From: Aquificales bacterium
GTDB lineage: Bacteria; Aquificota; Aquificia; Aquificales; Aquificaceae
Assembly (NCBI GenBank): GCA_027078675.1
Contig: JALWWX010000232.1
Coordinates: forward strand, 1-36,071
Length of the DNA stretch: 36,071 nucleotides
Direction of reading: 5' to 3'
The position numbers and the translations under genes are program-made. The notes beneath the pieces were generated by a model, which saw only the letters and a program-made list of their open reading frames with translations, was not told where the DNA came from and searched no databases. The first letter of the stretch is position 1, and each line of letters opens with the position of its first letter. This document shows, in pieces, positions 31,278 through 36,071 of this stretch.

Positions 31278-32075
31278 TTATTTGCGGAGTATTTCAAGGG
31301 CTTCTTCAACAGATCCTTTATTATAAACAATGTGAGCCATTGCCATTACCATTTTCTTTGGATCTTCCGCTTGAAATATGTTCCTGCCTATGGATAAACC
31401 CGCCGCTCCTGCATCCATAGCACCCTTTACCATTTCTAAAACGTCCCTCTCCGATTTCATCTTTGGACCCCCCGCTATCACAACGGGTATGGGGCATCCC
31501 TCAACCACCTTCCTGAAGCTTTCAGGATTTCCCGTATAAGGTACCTTTACTATATCCGCACCCAGCTCTGCACCTATTCTTGCGCAGTGTGCTACCACAT
31601 TTACATCGTATTGATCTTCAATATTCGGACCCCTTCCGTAAACCATAGCAAGCAGAGGCATCTGCCATTCATCACACAAGGCTGATACTTTACCGAAATC
31701 CCTCAACATCTCCCTTTCCATTTCCGCTCCTATGTTCACGTGTATTGATACCCCGTCCGCCCCCAGCTTTATGGCTTCTTCCACCGTACAGACCAAAGTT
31801 TTTTCATTCTTGGTAGGTGCCAAATCTGTTGATGCGGACATATGGATTATCAGTCCTATGTCCTTACCTTTGCCCCTGTGCCCAGCCCTTACCATACCTT
31901 TGTGTATAATAACCGCAGATGCTCCTCCCTCCGCCACGAGATCTATTGTTTTTTTGATATTTTCAATACCCTTTATAGGTCCGGAGCTTACACCGTGATC
32001 CATAGGAACAAAAATTGCATGTCCCGTATTTCTGTCTATAATTCGTTCAATCCTTACCTGCTTTCCTATACCCAT
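31278..32075 (-). CDS. class I aldolase of the MJ0400/archaeal FBA type (ADH synthase or FBP aldolase)
   Basis: The 265-residue TIM barrel closely resembles Methanocaldococcus MJ0400, 2-amino-3,7-dideoxy-D-threo-hept-6-ulosonate synthase, and the related archaeal-type class I fructose-bisphosphate aldolases. [16 protein letters not shown] holds the catalytic Asp26, Tyr146 is in LAMVYGRG, and the Schiff-base lysine is Lys177 in [23 protein letters not shown] binds phosphate. Sequence alone does not settle whether it makes sugar phosphates (gluconeogenesis) or an aromatic precursor. GGGAGG lies before the ATG, at the end of the tonB-like gene 3 nt upstream. Confidence 0.88.
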   Translation of the reverse strand: MGIGKQVRIERIIDRNTGHAIFVPMDHGVSSGPIKGIENIKKTIDLVAEGGASAVIIHKGMVRAGHRGKGKDIGLIIHMSASTDLAPTKNEKTLVCTVEEAIKLGADGVSIHVNIGAEMEREMLRDFGKVSALCDEWQMPLLAMVYGRGPNIEDQYDVNVVAHCARIGAELGADIVKVPYTGNPESFRKVVEGCPIPVVIAGGPKMKSERDVLEMVKGAMDAGAAGLSIGRNIFQAEDPKKMVMAMAHIVYNKGSVEEALEILRK

Positions 32076-32078
32076 TTT

Positions 32079-32756
32079 TCAACCTCCCGTAAATCTAAAT
32101 ACAACTTCACCCGTTTGTACAAAATCAACGGGCAATGCTTCAAACTTAACCAGCTTTATATATCTTAACAGTGTACTGTCTATTTTGGCATTTCCGCTTC
32201 TTTGTACTATTACAGCCTTTATAACCCTTCCGTAAGGATTTACCCATATTTTAATCCTCAAAGGAGCCGGAAACTCTTGTGTTACAAGGTAAGGTAGTGG
32301 TGGAGTGTAGATTATCTTTCTATTTCCTGCGGAGAAAGTTATACCGCTTCCCGATACCACCGCGGATATGGAACCTATACTCTTTCCGTGGGCTGTAGTT
32401 CCCTTTTCCTTATGTTCCTTAAGCTTCTCCCTTACAGACTCTTGGATACTTGCAAGGATCCTTACATCCTCTTCTTTTTTCTTTTCCACCTTTACAGGTA
32501 CATCCCCTTCCTTGTGAGCTTTTTCAACTACAGCTGTTGCTTTTTTATTAACCTTTGAAACCTTTTTTTGCTTAGCCACTTTTGGAGGAGGACTTTTTAT
32601 CGTTACCTCCCTTATCTTTATCTTTAGTGGTTGGGATTCGGGAATATCAATGTGTGTTACGAGGAATAGGCTTGCAAATCCTGTGAATATAAGAAGGTTT
32701 ATAAATAAGGAACCTGTCCAGTAAGCGAGATCCTCTTTACTTATCCTTAAATTCAT
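32079..32756 (-). CDS. TonB-like energy transducer
   Basis: A 225-residue protein with one N-terminal transmembrane helix (about 15-34), a proline/lysine/valine-rich periplasmic spacer (SPPPKVAKQKKVSKVNKK), a predicted coiled stretch (ASIQESVREKLKEHKEKG) and a C-terminal TonB-type domain: IKIWVNPYGRVIKAVIVQRSGNAKIDSTLLRYIKLVKFEALP in family order. TonB passes proton-motive energy to outer-membrane receptors. No exbB/exbD or receptor gene is nearby. It heads the minus-strand operon; its upstream region is a 22-bp tandem repeat shared with the divergent beta-helix gene. Confidence 0.78.
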   Translation of the reverse strand: MNLRISKEDLAYWTGSLFINLLIFTGFASLFLVTHIDIPESQPLKIKIREVTIKSPPPKVAKQKKVSKVNKKATAVVEKAHKEGDVPVKVEKKKEEDVRILASIQESVREKLKEHKEKGTTAHGKSIGSISAVVSGSGITFSAGNRKIIYTPPLPYLVTQEFPAPLRIKIWVNPYGRVIKAVIVQRSGNAKIDSTLLRYIKLVKFEALPVDFVQTGEVVFRFTGG

Positions 32757-32762
32757 GGAATA

Positions 32763-32808
32763 TCAACAGATATTATATAATAGTTCAACAGATATTATAT
32801 AATAGTTC
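32763..32808. repeat. 22-bp perfect tandem repeat between tonB-like and beta-helix genes
   Basis: Two exact copies lie at 32763-32784 and 32785-32806, with two bases of a third. Each unit begins TCAACAG and contains the palindrome ATTATATAAT, so both strands offer TATAAT boxes. It lies in the 79-nt space between divergent start codons. It may be a duplicated promoter or operator; -35 boxes at normal spacing are not evident. Confidence 0.85.
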
Positions 32809-32835
32809 GGAATACGGGCGGACGGGGGAAATAAA

Positions 32836-35141
32836 ATGCTTGTTTTAATGCTTTTGTTTCCTGTACTATTATGGGCTGCCAATCTATATGTGACTCCTAA
32901 TCCTTCTACTGGAGCGGATTGTAGTCAAACAAACCCTTGTGGTCTTCAGGATGCTTTAAATATTGCTGCAAGTAACGGGGAGTCTGATACGGTTTATCTT
33001 GAAGCGGGGACATATTCTTTGGGAAGTGTAGTCAGCTATACTCCTTCATCCACTGAAAATTTTAGTATCTATATAAAAGCTTTGGATCCAAATAATAAAC
33101 CCGTTTTGGATGGGGGAGGGTCGGAGATAATGAGCATAAATACTACAGGCTTGCCTGATGATTCCAATGTGGTGATAAGTGTTGAGAATATAGTCTTTTA
33201 TGCAGGCGGGGTAACAGCATCGGGAATTTCTGCTTCCGCTTTAGAGATAAAGACCTCGCAGGCTACGGTAAGTGTGGTAGGTTGTGAATTTAGGGGAAAT
33301 ACTTTTTCTTTAGACACAAGTGTATTATTTGTAAAAGCTAACACCGCCCAATTAAAGGATAACGTGTTTCAAGACAATAACATATTAGGTGCAAATGCTA
33401 CATCCTATCTTATTAAGTATGAGGGTTCATATGTTTCCTTTATCAATAATCTTATAGAAAACAACATATCAACCGGAAAGCCCGCAGTTGCGTTTTATTC
33501 TCAGGCTTCTCAGGTTGCCAATGTTATAGGAAATAGGATATTGAATAATTCCCAATATGCGGGTTTGAAACTTGATAACTCCGTATCCTATGTATATAAC
33601 AACTTCATTGTTGGTAATACTGCTGACACGGGTGATTATTACAGTAGTGGTGTTGGAAGTTGTATATATGTGTATGATAATCCTGCGGTCTATATATATG
33701 GAAATTACTGCGTTAACAATACCGCTGATGTGGGGTCAATTTCTATAGAGTCAGGTCCAGGCGGTAAGCAGAATGTTGAAATAGTCAACAATATTATATA
33801 TGGAAACCGCGCTGTATTGTCTGGAGGTGGTATTGGTATAGACATTTCTTACGGAAAAGTCGTTGTTACTAATAACACCATCTATAATAATACCGCACTT
33901 ATGGGGGGAGGTGTTTTTATATACTCTTCTCCGTCTGGTGATAGAAGGGCTTTCATTTACCTTTATAACAATATCATTTATGGAAATAAGGCTGATACGG
34001 GGGCAGAAGTACTTTTGATGTCGGAACCTTCTGCCAAACTTGACCTGAATATTCATTACAACATACTATCTTCGGAGGAGGGTGTAGAACTGGATGTTTG
34101 GAGTGATGATGTGAATGTCTACATGGATAACAATATCTTTGAAAATCCCCTTCTTGCAAATCCTTATGCAGGAGATTTCGGCCTAAGACCGGATTCCCCT
34201 GCAATTGATGCTGGTTACAACGATGCACCCGCCTTACCTCTTGAGGACTACAGGGGCGGACCCCGTATTGTAGGACCCAATGTTGATATAGGTGCTGTTG
34301 AGTATGACCCTTCCCTTCCGCCTTCCTATCCCAATATAAAGCTTGATATGGATGAGATTGATTTCGGGGATGTGTTAAAGTATGAAAGCAAATTTAAAGA
34401 TATTAATATAGCCAATGTGGGTAACGCTCCTCTTTCCGTGATGGATATTTATGTGCTGGGAAATAGGTTTAGCCTTGATGTTAATGGCGGGGACAAGCCT
34501 TGTGGAAATACCTCGTTTACCCTTAATCCCGGGGGTAACTGTACTGTAAGGATTTATTTTGAAGGCTCGGAGGAAGGTACCTATGAGGGAATACTTCTTA
34601 TATCATCCGATGATCCAGATTCACCAGAACTGAGTGTTGGTATAAGGGCTACGGTAGTGGGATGGTCGGATACGGGTGAAGTTAATACGAATTACGGTAA
34701 GATGATCTTTTATATAACGGAGGGCAAATTTGAGACTTTAAAGGCGGAAAGGATGACATGTAAACTTCCCGAAGGCTATAAGCTTTCGCCTTATGGTTCT
34801 GTGCGTTTGGGTATTGATTTAAAGGGAAGCTCGGATACACTGCTGAAGATAGAGTTGCCCAAAGTTAAAAGGGGGATCTTTGTATTCTTATGTGCTGATA
34901 GTAATGGTTATTTTGTTGAGAACGCATATGTAAGCGGGAACGGAATAGGTATAAGTTTGAGTGATGACGCGGACAAAAAAAGGGACGGCCGTATTAATGT
35001 TTATATTGCCTTGGGTGAGAAGGGCATTATTCAGAAGGTTGTAAAAGAAAAGGGATGTTATTTCTCCGGTTATTTTCCGCTTCTTATTTTGTTTATGGCT
35101 TTAATACACCTTCTAAGAATACGTTATAATTTATTTAGGTA

Positions 35142-35142
<1 letters not shown>
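32836..35142 (+). CDS. large secreted beta-helix protein with C-terminal membrane tail
   Basis: A 768-residue exported protein. A short signal (MLVLMLLFPVLLWA) is followed by a right-handed parallel beta-helix (about 30-480) with Asn ladders such as NNIIYGNRA and NNTIYNNTA, and closes with LRPDSPAIDAG and DYRGGPRIVGPNVDIGAVEY, typical of 'choice-of-anchor' proteins. An ASH/HYDIN-like immunoglobulin domain follows (about 500-605, FGDVLKYESKFKDINIANVGNAPL). The end is KGCYFSGYFPLLILFMALIH then LLRIRY: Cys, one hydrophobic helix and arginines, resembling sorting tails. It may be a surface adhesin or glycan-binding protein. Its stop codon shares its last base with the tRNA gene. Confidence 0.8.
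35125..35130 (+). promoter_or_regulatory. possible -10 box for tRNA-Ser
   Basis: TATAAT stands 11 nt before the mature tRNA 5' end, inside the last codons of the beta-helix gene. A weak TTAATA at 35101 gives an 18-nt spacer. If used, the tRNA would be transcribed apart from the long upstream gene. Confidence 0.35.
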
Positions 35143-35234
<92 letters not shown>

Positions 35235-35244
35235 TCCAAAAGAT

Positions 35245-36071
35245 ATGAACATACTTAAGGAGTATCGCCTTATTCCTTTGGAGGAGGATGATCACAGAAT
35301 AAAACTTATGGTACCACCTAATTTCAAAGATGAAGATGTAGAAGAAATAAGGTTTTTAACTGGTAAGGATGTTGAACTTGTTGTTGTTGAAGAAGAGGAA
35401 TTCACCAAGGAACTACAGAACAGGTTGTCCATGGAAGAGGTGGTTATTGAGTCGGAAGAGGAAGAGATAGGGGATATAAGTAAGGATATTCTCTTAGAAT
35501 CCGAGGACAGCCCTATAGTTAATCTTGTCAATTCTGTGCTTATTAAAGCTTCCACCGCAGGGGCATCGGATATTCATTTTGAACCTTACGAAGATGAAGC
35601 CCTTATAAGGTTGAGACTTGACGGAATACTTCACGATTACCTTAAAGTTCCCAAAACCATGTATGAATCGGTGGTGTCTCGTATAAAGGTTATGGCAAAC
35701 ATGAATGTTGCTGAGAGAAGGATACCTCAGGACGGTAGGATAAGAATAAAAATAGGAAAAAAAGACCTTGATATAAGGGTCTCAACTGTGCCTACCGTTT
35801 TGGGGGAGAGGGTAGTGTTGAGACTTCTTGATAGATCGGGTTCTCTTCTTGAACTTGAAGATCTTGGACTTGAAGGTGAGGATCTTGAGAAGGTTAAAAA
35901 CCTTGCCAAAAAGCCTTACGGGATAGTCCTCGTTACAGGACCCACGGGTGCAGGGAAAAGTACTACACTGTACGCCATGCTTCTCTATGTGAAGGGACCC
36001 GAAAAGAACATAATAACCATTGAAGATCCTGTTGAATACCAGATTAAGGGTATAAGTCAGATTCAGGTAAA
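35245..36071 (+). CDS. gspE: type II secretion/type IV pilus assembly ATPase, GspE/PilB family (5' part)
   Basis: The reading frame starts at ATG 35245, 10 nt after the tRNA, and is open to the window end (275 codons). A short acidic N-terminal domain (MNILKEYRLIPLEEDDHRIKL) is followed by the GspE core: IKASTAGASDIHFEPYEDEALIRLRLDG, NVAERRIPQDGRI, VLGERVVLRLLD, Walker A GPTGAGKSTTLYAM and the Asp-box IEDPVEY. The hexameric ATPase drives pilin or pseudopilin assembly. GspE and PilB are hard to separate without the rest; the short N-terminal domain favours GspE. No clear Shine-Dalgarno is visible, so it may be read with the tRNA transcript or separately. Confidence 0.9.
   Translation, partial: MNILKEYRLIPLEEDDHRIKLMVPPNFKDEDVEEIRFLTGKDVELVVVEEEEFTKELQNRLSMEEVVIESEEEEIGDISKDILLESEDSPIVNLVNSVLIKASTAGASDIHFEPYEDEALIRLRLDGILHDYLKVPKTMYESVVSRIKVMANMNVAERRIPQDGRIRIKIGKKDLDIRVSTVPTVLGERVVLRLLDRSGSLLELEDLGLEGEDLEKVKNLAKKPYGIVLVTGPTGAGKSTTLYAMLLYVKGPEKNIITIEDPVEYQIKGISQIQV

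Noticed and set aside
32763-32808. The 22-bp tandem copies considered as a CRISPR remnant
   Set aside because: There is no spacer between the copies, the unit is almost pure AT and no cas gene is near.

Overview
The window is 36 kb of densely packed bacterial chromosome, AT-leaning and rich in AGA/AGG arginine codons. It looks like a thermophilic member of the Aquificota, probably Aquificaceae; the genus is not resolved. The pointers are a thioredoxin-fold [2Fe-2S] ferredoxin with the Cys9/22/55/59 ligand pattern known from Aquifex aeolicus, a class I aldolase close to archaeal MJ0400, an Ogg2-type 8-oxoguanine glycosylase, futalosine-pathway MqnA, and an S10 operon that stops at S17. These assignments come from remembered family features; no database search was run. 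I see no insertion sequences, phage genes, CRISPR array or rRNA. Intergenic space is minimal: many genes overlap by 1 to 38 nt, including convergent pairs.

Region 1 (1-6929, + strand): the 3' end of tuf, then rpsJ-rplC-rplD-rplW-rplB-rpsS-rplV-rpsC-rplP-rpmC-rpsQ. The gene that normally follows (rplN) is absent; an RlpA-like secreted cell-wall protein overlaps the end of rpsQ by 34 nt and is followed by alanine racemase. S19 carries an unusual N-terminal extension of about 60 residues.

Region 2 (6903-15313): a short PabB on the minus strand; a divergent glycosyltransferase plus O-antigen-ligase-like pair (LPS/surface glycan); a CBS-domain ClC protein; then ApbE, a small exported FMN-binding-domain protein with a TGAT flavinylation-type motif, an internally duplicated membrane protein with histidines in its helices, an ADP-ribosylglycohydrolase and hfq. 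ApbE, its apparent target and the duplicated membrane protein look like an extracytoplasmic flavin electron-transfer module, and the promoter in front of it has a CRP/FNR-type palindrome at about -41.5. This is my strongest candidate for a little-described system.

Region 3 (15310-24343, mostly minus): [2Fe-2S] ferredoxin, Ogg2, an outer-membrane porin with its own promoter and terminator, divergent rpsU, then a minus-strand run: unknown protein, HD phosphohydrolase, TgpA-like transglutaminase, ArsR regulator, thioredoxin, thioredoxin reductase and a membrane PilZ protein.

Region 4 (24381-32756): a hexaheme c-type lipoprotein built from six diverged monoheme repeats, with clear promoter and terminator; divergent trpD-mqnA; then a minus-strand operon of TonB-like protein, MJ0400-type aldolase, FabI, a small Cys-poor MopB-fold iron-sulfur protein and long-form HPF. 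PabB, TrpD, MqnA and possibly the MJ0400-type enzyme all touch chorismate or aromatic metabolism.

Region 5 (32763-36071, + strand): a 22-bp tandem repeat, a large secreted beta-helix protein with a C-terminal membrane tail, tRNA-Ser(GCU) starting on the last base of that gene's stop codon, and the first 275 codons of a GspE/PilB secretion ATPase that runs off the end. No stretch longer than about 140 bases lacks a gene.
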